Source: Ruegeria sp. HKCCD7303 (GTDB lineage: Bacteria; Pseudomonadota; Alphaproteobacteria; Rhodobacterales; Rhodobacteraceae). From it: a stretch of DNA of 64,000 bases. The DNA is taken from positions 124,001 to 188,000 of the forward strand of contig NZ_WVRE01000004.1 of assembly GCF_013111185.1 (NCBI RefSeq). Direction: 5' to 3'. The first letter of the stretch is position 1. The number at the start of each line of letters is the position of its first letter. The notes beneath the pieces were generated by a model. The model saw only the letters and a list, made by a program, of their open reading frames with translations. It did not search any database and had not been told where the DNA came from. The position numbers and the translations under genes are program-made. This document shows, in pieces, positions 46,444 to 54,687 of this stretch.

Positions 46444-47394
46444 ATGAAGAAACTGAGTGTAAGCCTAATGGCTCTGAGCGTTGCAGGTGCGGCGCAGGCG
46501 GCGGACATGGGCGCTGTGGATGAACCGATCAAACTGGCGATCAATGAATGGACCGGTCAGCACGTGACCACACATGTGGCGGGTGAGATGCTCAAGGCAG
46601 CTGGGTACAACGTCGAATATGTGACAGCGGGTATGATGAACCAGTTCCAGGCGCTGGCCGATGGCGACATCGACGCGACACTGGAAATCTGGTCGTCCAA
46701 CGTGTCAGACGAATACGCCAAGAAGATCGACGAAGGCACCGTGGTTGAAATCGGTGATTTGGGCTTGGATGCCAAAGAGGGCATTGCGTACCCGGCACAC
46801 GTGGCGGATCTGTGCCCGGGCCTGCCCGCGTGGGAGGCACTGAAGGATTGTGCGCAGGTTTTCGCAACCGCTGAAACTCTGCCCGGTGGCCGTCTTGTCG
46901 ACTATCCGGCCGATTGGGGCACACCCGGCGCAGACCGCATGACCGGCCTGGAACTGCCTTTTAAAGCCGTGCCTGCGGGGTCCGAGGGTGCCCTGATCGC
47001 CGAGCTGCGCGCCTCGACCGAGCGTAAATCACCGCTGCTGATCACCTTCTGGCAGCCGCATTGGGCGATGTCGGCCTACGACGTTCAGTTCGTCGACCTG
47101 CCTGCGGGAGAAGAGGCGTGCTTTAATGATCCGGCCTGGGGCCCGAATCCCAATGCAGTGAATGACTGCGATTTCTCGCCGTCTCGCATCTTCAAGGCCA
47201 GCTGGAGCGGTATGGAAGACAAGTGGCCCGCCGCTTATGAAATCCTGTCAAACTATCAACTGGCGGTCGAAGACCAGCAACCGATGATGGGTGCGATCGA
47301 CGTTGATGGCGGTCAGGTCGAAGAAGTTGTCGCTGCGTGGATGGCCGAAAACGAAGGCAAGTGGCGTCCGGTTGTTGACGCAGCGACGCAGTGA
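46444..47394 (+). CDS. Quaternary-amine ABC transporter, substrate-binding protein
   Basis: Periplasmic binding protein of 316 residues (OpuAC/ProX family) with a 20-residue signal peptide ending AAQA. Members bind glycine betaine, proline betaine, choline or TMAO in a cage of aromatic residues, and Trp residues in NEWTGQH, LEIWSSN, FWQPHW and ASWSG are candidates. The three-gene operon with a double-length permease resembles the TMAO/betaine systems of Roseobacters. The BetI-type site upstream favours choline or betaine. Two Cys pairs (LCPG/KDCAQV and EACFND/VNDCDF) may form disulfides. Confidence 0.85.
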   Translation: MKKLSVSLMALSVAGAAQAADMGAVDEPIKLAINEWTGQHVTTHVAGEMLKAAGYNVEYVTAGMMNQFQALADGDIDATLEIWSSNVSDEYAKKIDEGTVVEIGDLGLDAKEGIAYPAHVADLCPGLPAWEALKDCAQVFATAETLPGGRLVDYPADWGTPGADRMTGLELPFKAVPAGSEGALIAELRASTERKSPLLITFWQPHWAMSAYDVQFVDLPAGEEACFNDPAWGPNPNAVNDCDFSPSRIFKASWSGMEDKWPAAYEILSNYQLAVEDQQPMMGAIDVDGGQVEEVVAAWMAENEGKWRPVVDAATQ

Positions 47395-47402
47395 GCACGT
47401 AA

Positions 47403-48452
47403 GTGACTGACGCGACTATGCCAGCCATTGCCTGCCAGAACCTCTGGCAGGTCTTTGGCCCCGGCGCTGAAAAGGCCCTGACCGACGCGCTGTCTCGGTC
47501 AGGGAATGACGCTGATAAGGCCGCCTCCGATCTGCGGGAAAACGGATTCATCCCGGCGGTGCAGGATGCCAATTTCGAGGTCAAAGAAGGCGAACTGTTC
47601 GTCATCATGGGCCTGTCAGGCTCGGGTAAATCCACGTTGATCCGTTGTATCTCGCAACTGTTGCCCGGCACGGGTGGCGAGATTCGGGTCGACGGCGCAA
47701 ATGTCATCGGAGCCTCAAAGAAGGCCTTGACCGAGTTGCGCCGCAAAAAGCTGGGTATGGTGTTCCAGCACTTTGGCCTGTTCCCACACATGACCGTTGC
47801 CGAAAACGTCGCTTATCCGCTGCGCGTGCAGGGCGTGAGCAAAAAAGAACGTCTGGCAAGGGCGCAGGAAGTCATCTCACTCGTCGGTCTGGAAGGGCGC
47901 GAAGACAGCTTTCCTCGCCAGCTTTCAGGTGGTCAGCGTCAGCGAGTAGGCATCGCGCGGTCCTTGGCCGTGAACCCCGATATCTGGTTTCTGGACGAGC
48001 CGTTTTCGGCCCTCGACCCGTTGATCCGTCGCCAGTTGCAGGACGAATTTCTGCGCATTCAGGCGACATTGAAGAAGTCTATCGTCTTCATCACACACGA
48101 TATTCAAGAGGCGCTGAAACTGGCCGATCGCATCGCGATCATGCGCGACGGCAAGATCGTTCAGATCGGTACCCCAACTGATATCGTGCTGCGACCGGTT
48201 GATGATTATGTGCGCGAGTTTTCCAAGGACGTGGCCAAGGGTCAGCACGCCAAGGTCGCTTCGGTCATGCGGAGCGAGGCGGAATGTGGTCCGGACGATC
48301 CCGGCCTGACCACTTCGATGACGCTGGATGCCGCCCTTGCGCATTGCATGGAACTGTACGAGCCCGTGCCGGTGCGGGATGCCAGCGGCAATGTCGTCGG
48401 CACGGTTCATCCCTCGGATCTGGCCTCCGCATTGCAGGTGGACGAAGCATGA
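47403..48452 (+). CDS. Quaternary-amine ABC transporter, ATP-binding protein
   Basis: ATPase of 349 residues of the ProV/OpuAA type. Walker A is GLSGSGKST, signature [10 protein letters not shown], Walker [14 protein letters not shown] and H-loop ITHDIQEA. The N-terminal extension with FGPGAEKAL is usual for this family; the C-terminal regulatory part is short. The start is probably the GTG at 47403; an ATG at 47418 is also possible and neither has a clear ribosome-binding site. It overlaps the permease start (ATGA). Confidence 0.9.
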   Translation: MTDATMPAIACQNLWQVFGPGAEKALTDALSRSGNDADKAASDLRENGFIPAVQDANFEVKEGELFVIMGLSGSGKSTLIRCISQLLPGTGGEIRVDGANVIGASKKALTELRRKKLGMVFQHFGLFPHMTVAENVAYPLRVQGVSKKERLARAQEVISLVGLEGREDSFPRQLSGGQRQRVGIARSLAVNPDIWFLDEPFSALDPLIRRQLQDEFLRIQATLKKSIVFITHDIQEALKLADRIAIMRDGKIVQIGTPTDIVLRPVDDYVREFSKDVAKGQHAKVASVMRSEAECGPDDPGLTTSMTLDAALAHCMELYEPVPVRDASGNVVGTVHPSDLASALQVDEA

Positions 48453-50515
48453 CCGCTGTCACTGATCTTCCGACGCAACACAGCGCGCACCTGACGGCGG
48501 GTGCGAAGGCTGCTTTGATCACGGTCATCGTCGGTGCGGTTTGCCTTGCGTTTGAGGGCATCGCCCCGTGGCTGGCCAAATGGCCTGCCGCATGGGAACT
48601 GCCTGCAACCCAATGGGTTGGGGCATTTCTTGACTGGTTTCTCAACCTGATCAAACCGGCGATGCGGCTGTTCTCGGACATGATGACCTATCCAATGAAC
48701 TGGGCGAATTTCGTGTTAGGCAATACGCCATGGCCCATTCTGATCGGGATTGTGACCGCGCTGGGCTGGTATCTGGGCGGAATGCCCATGGCCGCGTTGG
48801 GTTTTCTGGGGCTCAGTTTTGTACTGGCGTCCGGCTATTGGGCTGAGAGCATGAATACGCTGGCCCTTGTTGCCGTGTCGGTCCCGGTGGCACTTATTTT
48901 GGGGGGTGGTATCGGCATCCTTGCCAATGAAGTGCCGAAGGTTAAAACCTTTGTTCAAGCCGTTCTGGATGTGATGCAGACGGTGCCGACCTTTGCGTAT
49001 CTGACACCGCTTTTGCTGCTGTTCGGCTTTGGGCCTGTTGTTGGCCTGATCGCCTCGGCCATCTACGCTGCGCCGCCTATGGCGCGCAATGTGATGCTGG
49101 GGTTGGAGCGGGTCGAGCCCGAGATCAAAGAAGCCGCCATCATGTCTGGTGGCACTCGGTTCCAGCAATTGTTTCAGGTCGAAATCCCTGCTGCCACAAC
49201 GCAGATCATGGTCGGTGTGAACCAATGTCTGATGGCCGCCTTGTCGATGGTCATCATTGCCGCCGTTATCGGAGGTTTCAACGATATCGGCTGGGAGGTT
49301 CTGCTGACCATGCGCAAGGCGCAGTTCGGTGAATCGCTGATGGCTGGTCTGGTCATCGTGGTCTTTGCCGTGGTGATCGACCGGATGAGCGGCACGCTGG
49401 CAACCGAGCGCAAGCGCTATGACAGCCGCGTTGTCTGGGCCATGCTGGGCTTTGCTATTATCTTCACGGCCGCCTTCTGGGCGTGGCTGCCGAACCCGTC
49501 CGAACTGACCCTTCTGGACCCCATGGCCGAAGCCGTAGACAGCGGCCTGACGGCGTTTACGCAAAACAATGGCCCCTGGCTGGATGCGCTGAAGAACAAT
49601 TCGCTGTTCTATGTGCTGCTGCCTTTGCGGATCGGGCTGGATCAGGCAGTTCTGCCTTTCACCTGGGGCTTTCAGTGGACAGCGGGCATGAGCTACGGCC
49701 TGTTCACCGTTGGTGCTGTGATTACGCTGCTGATGGCATGGCGTGGGCGGCTGACGGGTGGCTTGATTGTTTTGATCCTGATCGGAATGCTGGAAACCGG
49801 CATCGCGAACCTGCCATGGCCTTTTGTCTTGACCGGAGCGGCTGCTCTGGGCTGGGTTGCGGGCGGTTGGCGTCTTGCCGCGCTATGCGTGGGTCTGCTG
49901 TGCACCATTCTTGTTTCAGGTCTTTGGGAAAGGGCGCTTCTGTCGCTCTACCTCAGTGGTGCAGCAGTGTTTTCCTGCGCAGTTGTCGGCGGTCTGATCG
50001 GCCTTGCCAGCGCGGTATGGGAGCCTGTGTGGAAAGTGGTCCGCCCGATCTGCGATATGCTGCAGACGATTCCATTGTTTGTGTTCCTGATCCCCGTGCT
50101 GATGGTGTTCCAGATCGGTGAGTTCTCGGCCTTTCTCGCAATCTGTGCCTACGCCATCGTCCCCATGATCCGCTATACGCGGCATGGGCTGGTCAACACG
50201 CCAGAAGAAATGATGGAGGCCGCTGTCTCCAGCGGTGCGACCGAGTGGCAGATCATGCGGGATGTACGTGCACCTTATGCTGCACCGACCATACTGCTGG
50301 GGCTGAACCAAACCATCCTTTATGCCTTTGCGATGCTGGTCATCGCGGCGTTGATCGGGACCACCGGCTTGGGTCAGTCGATCTATCTGGCGCTGGGTCA
50401 GGCGGATGTCGGGCTGGGAATTTCGGCCGGGGCCGCGATGGCGATTCTGGCACTGATCGCAGACCGCATTGTGCAGGGCTTTGCCGAAGAACGCCGCGCG
50501 GCACTTGGCTTATAA
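48449..50515 (+). CDS. Quaternary-amine ABC transporter, fused double permease
   Basis: Membrane protein of 688 residues made of two ProW-like permease halves in one chain. Each half has its own EAA loop contacting the ATPase: EPEIKEAAIMSGGTRFQQLF in the first half and PEEMMEAAVSSGATEWQIMR in the second. Most betaine systems use a homodimer of a 300-residue permease, so this is an internal duplication or fusion, as in the TMAO/betaine transporters of Roseobacters. Its start overlaps the ATPase stop by 4 bases. Confidence 0.9.
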   Translation: MTAVTDLPTQHSAHLTAGAKAALITVIVGAVCLAFEGIAPWLAKWPAAWELPATQWVGAFLDWFLNLIKPAMRLFSDMMTYPMNWANFVLGNTPWPILIGIVTALGWYLGGMPMAALGFLGLSFVLASGYWAESMNTLALVAVSVPVALILGGGIGILANEVPKVKTFVQAVLDVMQTVPTFAYLTPLLLLFGFGPVVGLIASAIYAAPPMARNVMLGLERVEPEIKEAAIMSGGTRFQQLFQVEIPAATTQIMVGVNQCLMAALSMVIIAAVIGGFNDIGWEVLLTMRKAQFGESLMAGLVIVVFAVVIDRMSGTLATERKRYDSRVVWAMLGFAIIFTAAFWAWLPNPSELTLLDPMAEAVDSGLTAFTQNNGPWLDALKNNSLFYVLLPLRIGLDQAVLPFTWGFQWTAGMSYGLFTVGAVITLLMAWRGRLTGGLIVLILIGMLETGIANLPWPFVLTGAAALGWVAGGWRLAALCVGLLCTILVSGLWERALLSLYLSGAAVFSCAVVGGLIGLASAVWEPVWKVVRPICDMLQTIPLFVFLIPVLMVFQIGEFSAFLAICAYAIVPMIRYTRHGLVNTPEEMMEAAVSSGATEWQIMRDVRAPYAAPTILLGLNQTILYAFAMLVIAALIGTTGLGQSIYLALGQADVGLGISAGAAMAILALIADRIVQGFAEERRAALGL

Positions 50516-50521
50516 CACAGG

Positions 50522-50546
50522 GCAGGGGCGGCATGTCTGCCCCTGC
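50522..50546 (+). terminator. Weak hairpin after the ABC transporter operon
   Basis: Eight-bp stem GCAGGGGC/GCCCCTGC with a 9-base loop, 7 bases after the permease stop. No T tract follows, so termination may be partial. Confidence 0.45.
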
Positions 50547-50620
50547 GCAAAACTTGATTTCGGACAAGGAAGTCGCCGCCATCCTGATCTAGACCGATCC
50601 CAATACGTTCGGAGATCACC

Positions 50621-51286
50621 ATGACCGGTTGGGTTCTATTTCTCGCAGCGCTTGTCACGTTCCTTCTCAGCCACGCAATTCCCGTGCGGCCGGCGGTGCG
50701 AGGGTGGCTAATCGGAACGCTGGGGCATCGCGGGTATTTTGCAGGGTATTCGATCCTGTCGCTGGCTGTGTTGGTCTGGCTGATCATTGCAGCCGCAAAC
50801 GCACCTTATGTGGAGGTCATTCCACCGTTTCCAGTATTGCGCTGGGTGCCAGTACTGATCATGCCGGTCGTCTGTTGGCTGGCCCTTGCGGGGCTGGCCA
50901 TTCAAAATCCGTTCTCGTTTGGCGGGCTAGGCAACCGGGCCTTTGACCCAGAGCAGCCCGGTATCCTGCGCACCACCCGCCACCCGGTCCTTGCCGCGTT
51001 GATGTTGTGGGCATTGGCACATTTGCTGGCCAATGGCAGCCTGTCACATGTCATCCTGTTTGGCCTGTTTGCCGGTTTCGCAGCCATGGGCATGTCTTTG
51101 ATCGACCGTCGCAAACTTAGCGAAATGGGGATTGAATGGGTCCGGTTGTCTCGAAATACTGCGCGCTTTTCACTCCGTGCGCCGCGCTCTTGGCCACGTC
51201 CCTGGGTATGGATGACCGCACTTGCCGCCTATGCGGTTCTTCTTCACCTGCACGCTCCTGTGATCGGTCTGTCTCCGTTTCCGTAG
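50621..51286 (+). CDS. NnrU family membrane protein
   Basis: Membrane protein of 221 residues with five to six helices, matching the NnrU family (PF07298). NnrU was named from denitrification clusters of Rhodobacteraceae but is related to isoprenylcysteine methyltransferase-like membrane proteins, and its role is unproven. The RTTRHPVLAALMLWALAHLLAN stretch is the family core. No nitrite or nitric oxide reductase genes are in the window. Confidence 0.87.
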   Translation: MTGWVLFLAALVTFLLSHAIPVRPAVRGWLIGTLGHRGYFAGYSILSLAVLVWLIIAAANAPYVEVIPPFPVLRWVPVLIMPVVCWLALAGLAIQNPFSFGGLGNRAFDPEQPGILRTTRHPVLAALMLWALAHLLANGSLSHVILFGLFAGFAAMGMSLIDRRKLSEMGIEWVRLSRNTARFSLRAPRSWPRPWVWMTALAAYAVLLHLHAPVIGLSPFP

Positions 51287-51355
51287 CTGGGGGAGTGGTC
51301 GGATACGCCTGAGCGTGCTATTTGAAGTGTCGAAATGAAAAACAAGAGGTCCAAG

Positions 51356-51877
51356 ATGAATCTGGCCTATGTCACCACTACCGATCGCGGCGCCACTGAT
51401 CGCCTGTTAAGCGCTGTTGCAGAACACCTGCTGGCTTCGGGCGCGAAACTGGCGGGCGTTGTTCAGACCAACACCGAATGCGCGGACAGCAGCAAATGCG
51501 ATATGGATGTGCGCGTGCTGCCAAAGGGTGAGACCATCCGCATTTCGCAATCTCTAGGAACACAGTCGCGCGGTTGCCGCCTAGACCCCGCAGCGCTGGA
51601 ACAGGCGGTTGGGTATGTGACTGCTTCGCTTGAAAAAGCACCCCAGTTGCTGATCATCAACAAATTCGGCAAGCACGAATCGGATGGCCGAGGATTCCGC
51701 CCTGTGATCGGCGAAGCATTGGCGATGGACATCCCGGTGCTGGTCGGCGTGAACGGGTTGAACGAAGAAAAGTTTCAGGCGTTCGCGGACGGCGCTGCGG
51801 AAGCCCTCCCGGCGGACCTAGATGCAATCGAGGCGTGGTTCAACAAGGTTTCAGAACTGCGCACGGCGGCAGAGTAA
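51356..51877 (+). CDS. DUF2478 protein
   Basis: Protein of 173 residues of the DUF2478 family. It starts MNLAYVTTTDRGATDRLL and has a loop with paired cysteines (TECADSSKC) and INKFGKHESDGRGFR, resembling the NTPase-like fold of nucleotide-binding proteins found near molybdate transport genes. No such genes are present here. I chose the ATG at 51356, with AAGAGG upstream; 51335 adds seven residues. A strong terminator follows. Confidence 0.85.
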   Translation: MNLAYVTTTDRGATDRLLSAVAEHLLASGAKLAGVVQTNTECADSSKCDMDVRVLPKGETIRISQSLGTQSRGCRLDPAALEQAVGYVTASLEKAPQLLIINKFGKHESDGRGFRPVIGEALAMDIPVLVGVNGLNEEKFQAFADGAAEALPADLDAIEAWFNKVSELRTAAE

Positions 51878-52196
51878 GGTAGTAAACCCCTAAAAACAGG
51901 GTAAAAAAGGCGCCGAAGCGCATTCAGCGCCTTTTTTCGATATTGCAGGGGCTTCAGCCCGGAAAAAACCAGACAGACTTGGACTGCGTCTTACAGGCGG
52001 TGATGCTGTCGCGGCTTCAATACCCCTCTGGAAACGAAAATGATCAAGGGCACCGGGAAGTGCTTCGCAACAGTGTAATCAGATCAAACGGTTGGTTCTT
52101 AAACCTTGGTTTTTTTCAACCGCGCACAACGCCAACCAACCCGATCACAGCGTGCCAAAAACACACTCTGCACATCTTCACGCTCAGTTGGAAAGA
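51878..52196. other. 319-bp gap between DUF2478 gene and tRNA-Tyr
   Basis: It holds the terminator at 51903-51937 and the 3' flank of tRNA-Tyr, which is read on the minus strand. I see no gene in it. Confidence 0.5.
51903..51937. terminator. Bidirectional Rho-independent terminator
   Basis: AAAAAAGGCGC pairs perfectly with GCGCCTTTTTT around a 13-base loop. On the plus strand it ends the DUF2478 transcript; on the minus strand it could end the tRNA-Tyr transcript. Confidence 0.88.
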
Positions 52197-52280
52197 TGGT
52201 GGGCGACCCTGGAATCGAACCAGGCGTGCGTCTCCGCGAGGGAGTTACAGTCCCCTGCCACACCTTGCGGCCTGTCGCCC
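52197..52280 (-). tRNA. tRNA-Tyr (GTA)
   Basis: On the minus strand the 5' acceptor GGGCGAC (52280-52274) pairs with GTCGCCC near the 3' end, the anticodon loop CTGTAAC gives anticodon GTA, a long class II variable arm is present and the T loop reads GGTTCGATTCC. The discriminator A and CCA are encoded in the DNA (52200-52197). Confidence 0.95.
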
Positions 52281-52396
52281 ACTGTCAGGCGTTGCACCTG
52301 ACGTGGAGGCGTGATTACTAGCGCACCAAAGGAGCGTCAACAGGAAAATTTCGCTTTGGCGCAGGAAACCGAATTCTCGGCCCGGAGGCCCATAAA

Positions 52397-53167
52397 ATGA
52401 AGAAACCCAAATGGGTCGTCGAAAAGGAACAGGCGCGTAAAGCCGCTGCGGCCGAAACCGTCTGGCTGTTCGGCTTGCATGCGGTGCGGGATGCTTTGAT
52501 GAACCCAAATCGTCAGAAATTGCGCCTGATCGTGACACGTAACGCCCGTGACAAGCTGGCGGAAGCCATTGAATTTGCTGGGATTGAAGCCGAGATGGTT
52601 GATCCACGCAAGTTCACCGCGCCTATTGATGCTGGTTCGGTTCACCAGGGTGCTGCGCTTGAGGTCAAGCCGTTGGATTGGGGCGGTCTGGCCGAAAACT
52701 GTATTGGACGGGAAAACCCAAGAGTCATTCTGCTGGACCGAGTGACTGATCCACATAACGTTGGGGCGATTCTGCGCTCAGCCGAAGTTTTGGGGGCCAG
52801 CGCTGTGATAGGTACGCGGCATCACTCTGCACCTGAAACAGGGGCGCTGGCCAAAACCGCCAGCGGTGCGCTGGAACGCCAACCATATTTGCGGGTGCGC
52901 AACCTTGCAGACGCGATCATCGAGCTTCAGGGCATGGGGTTTCTGGTTCTTGGACTGGACGGCGAAGCCGATATGACGATCGAAGGTGCGTTGGTCGAGG
53001 GGCATGATCGCCCCGTGGCGCTTGTGCTTGGTGCCGAAGGCCCGGGCTTGCGGCAGAAGACCAAAGAAACCGTCGATCAGTTGGTGAAAATTGACGCAGC
53101 AGGCGGGTTTGGGTCACTGAATGTCTCAAACGCGGCGGCAATCGCCTTATATGCATCTCGTTCCTGA
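52397..53167 (+). CDS. rlmB: 23S rRNA (guanosine-2'-O)-methyltransferase RlmB
   Basis: SpoU/TrmH-family methyltransferase of 256 residues. The N-terminal L30e-like RNA-binding domain (about 20-95, VWLFGLHAVRDALMN) is followed by the knotted SPOUT domain with motif 1 RVTDPHNVGAILRSAEVLGA, motif 2 VLGAEGPGL and motif 3 SLNVSNAAAIALY. It modifies G2251 of 23S rRNA. It is divergent from tRNA-Tyr, and a short zinc-ribbon gene follows 15 bases after its stop. Confidence 0.93.
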   Translation: MKKPKWVVEKEQARKAAAAETVWLFGLHAVRDALMNPNRQKLRLIVTRNARDKLAEAIEFAGIEAEMVDPRKFTAPIDAGSVHQGAALEVKPLDWGGLAENCIGRENPRVILLDRVTDPHNVGAILRSAEVLGASAVIGTRHHSAPETGALAKTASGALERQPYLRVRNLADAIIELQGMGFLVLGLDGEADMTIEGALVEGHDRPVALVLGAEGPGLRQKTKETVDQLVKIDAAGGFGSLNVSNAAAIALYASRS

Positions 53168-53182
53168 GCAAAGGAGAGCGCC

Positions 53183-53464
53183 ATTTCCGGTCCATCCAAA
53201 ATCGCCACCTGCTGTTATTGCGGCACTCGTGCGGCCCTGGTCCTGAAGGGAAAAGAGCGGCATGAGCTTAGCTGTTCAAGCTGCGGTGCTCCGCTACATG
53301 ATCTCAAGATGATTCCAAAGCGTAAGGCCGTGAAAGAAAAACAGGCGCGACCTGCCGTGTCTCATATGGTGCATTCAAGGGCAAAACGTAAAAAGAAGAA
53401 AAAGAGCGTGTTCTCACGTGTGTTTGACGAAGCCTGGGACGTGATTGAGGATATTTTCGACTAG
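53183..53464 (+). CDS. Small zinc-ribbon protein with apparent ATT start codon
   Basis: Frame of 94 codons giving 93 residues. Two CxxC pairs (residues 10-13 and 31-34, in TCCYCGT and SCSSCGA) make a zinc ribbon, followed by a lysine-rich stretch (RAKRKKKKS) and an acidic C-terminus (VFDEAWDVIEDIFD). Between the rlmB stop (53165-53167) and the first CxxC there is no in-frame ATG, GTG or TTG; only ATT at 53183 stands seven bases after a strong AAGGAG (53171-53176). I therefore infer an ATT start. It is probably co-transcribed with rlmB. Nucleic-acid binding is likely, function unknown. Confidence 0.7.
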   Translation: MSGPSKIATCCYCGTRAALVLKGKERHELSCSSCGAPLHDLKMIPKRKAVKEKQARPAVSHMVHSRAKRKKKKKSVFSRVFDEAWDVIEDIFD

Positions 53465-53532
53465 GCGCCCTTGCGTTGAAACTCGATCACATCCTTGTCA
53501 ACGGGGCTTCCGTTACCGCCGAAAACTTGCAT
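53461..53532 (-). CDS. Putative 23-residue peptide convergent with the zinc-ribbon gene
   Basis: On the minus strand, ATG at 53532 opens 23 codons (MQVFGGNGSPVDKDVI... to RKGA) with GAGGT about seven bases upstream, a good ribosome-binding site. Its TAG stop shares the tetranucleotide CTAG (53461-53464) with the stop of the zinc-ribbon gene, an arrangement also used by two other convergent pairs in this window. No homologue is recognised. It may be a genuine small protein; chance cannot be ruled out. Confidence 0.4.
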   Translation of the reverse strand: MQVFGGNGSPVDKDVIEFQRKGA

Positions 53533-53561
53533 GTTGATACCTCAAGACTCCAGATTCTGAC

Positions 53562-54020
53562 GTGGCGATGCTGATCCAACGTTCCATCCTTGGCGCGCTA
53601 AGCGCTGTATTCCTTTCTTCTGCCGTTTCCGCGCAGGACAATCCCGTCTATTTCGCCACCGAAGGTGTGGCGATGGCCGGGTATGATCCCGTGACCTACT
53701 TCGAAGGCGCGACGCCCGTTATGGGTGCCCCGGAAAACGCTGTGATGTGGAAAGGGGCAAAATGGCATTTTTCATCTGCGGAAAACCGAGAGCGCTTTGA
53801 AAGCAACCCCCGGGCCTTTGCTCCGCAGTTTGGCGGGTATTGTTCTTACGCGATGGCCAAAGGGGTTCTGAAAAGCACCGATCCCAATGCGTGGCAGGTG
53901 GTCGATGGCCGCCTGTATCTGACGCACTCAAAGCAGATTGAGATGATGTGGCAGCAGGATAGGGCGGAATTCATTGAAATGGCAGAAGAAAACTGGCCGG
54001 TGATCTTGTACCACAACTAG
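53562..54020 (+). CDS. Exported YHS domain protein
   Basis: Protein of 152 residues with a signal peptide (ILGALSAVFLSSAVSA) and a YHS domain of the kind seen in small metal-binding periplasmic proteins; GVAMAGYDPVTYFEG and FGGYCSYAMAKG are the family's conserved segments. In some relatives the Cys of GGYC is selenocysteine; here it is an ordinary TGT cysteine. The start is the GTG at 53562 or the ATG at 53568. Copper binding is suspected for the family but not shown. Confidence 0.85.
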   Translation: MAMLIQRSILGALSAVFLSSAVSAQDNPVYFATEGVAMAGYDPVTYFEGATPVMGAPENAVMWKGAKWHFSSAENRERFESNPRAFAPQFGGYCSYAMAKGVLKSTDPNAWQVVDGRLYLTHSKQIEMMWQQDRAEFIEMAEENWPVILYHN

Positions 54021-54160
54021 GCAAGAATCAGCTAATTGTGAAAAGTCATCACAAAAATGCGCGCCCCCTCTTTTTTTTCACCAACTCATGCCTAAATGTC
54101 ACAGTGACCGCGGAACGGAACTGCCGCGGGTCATTTCACTGTCCCTCGTTCCAACAACTG

Positions 54161-54188
54161 GCGCCCAAGCTGTCTTGGGCGCTTTTTT
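54161..54188 (+). terminator. Rho-independent terminator of YHS gene
   Basis: Nine-bp stem GCGCCCAAG/CTTGGGCGC with loop CTGT, followed by six T residues and then CTTTT. It lies 140 bases after the YHS gene, so the transcript has a long 3' tail. Confidence 0.9.
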
Positions 54189-54216
54189 CTTTTGATAACC
54201 CTGTTAAGGATAGGGC

Positions 54217-54687
54217 ATGTCAAATTATCCCGATCAGCACCTCAAGACCATTCTGCAACGCACCAAGACGGTTGCCGTTGTAGGAGTGTCGTTGAACCCT
54301 GTGCGACCCAGTTTCTACGTGGCGCGCTATCTAACCTTGAAGGGATTTGATGTGATCCCGGTCAATCCGGGCCATGCAGGCAAAGACCTATTCGGTCAGA
54401 CAGTGCGAGGTAGTCTTTCGGACATAACCGAGCCTGTGGATATGGTGGATATTTTTCGGCGGTCCGAAGCTGTGCCGCCTATCGTTGACGAAGCTCTGGA
54501 CGTTTTTCCCTCTCTCAGCACGATTTGGATGCAGATCGGGGTTGAACATGCCGAAGCGGAGGCAAAGGCCGAAGCACGGGGCGTTGACGTAGTGATGAAC
54601 CGCTGTCCCAAGATCGAGTATCAGCGCCTGTTTGGCGAGCTGCGCATGGGCGGATTTTCGACCGGAATCATCTCGTCCAAACTTTAG
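54217..54687 (+). CDS. CoA-binding domain protein (YccU-like)
   Basis: Protein of 156 residues with a single CoA_binding_2 Rossmann domain (PF13380); VAVVGVSLNPVRPSFYVARYL is the nucleotide-binding loop and the later WMQIGVEH and VVMNRCPKIEY segments are conserved. It resembles the CoA-binding part of succinyl-CoA synthetase without the catalytic part. Cytosolic, function unknown. Its stop shares TTAG with the convergent lipoprotein gene. Confidence 0.88.
   Translation: MSNYPDQHLKTILQRTKTVAVVGVSLNPVRPSFYVARYLTLKGFDVIPVNPGHAGKDLFGQTVRGSLSDITEPVDMVDIFRRSEAVPPIVDEALDVFPSLSTIWMQIGVEHAEAEAKAEARGVDVVMNRCPKIEYQRLFGELRMGGFSTGIISSKL

Noticed and set aside
50533-50592. A 19-codon frame (MSAPAQNLISDKEVAAILI) after the ABC transporter
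   Set aside because: It lies largely within the hairpin region, lacks a clear ribosome-binding site of its own and is too short to support.
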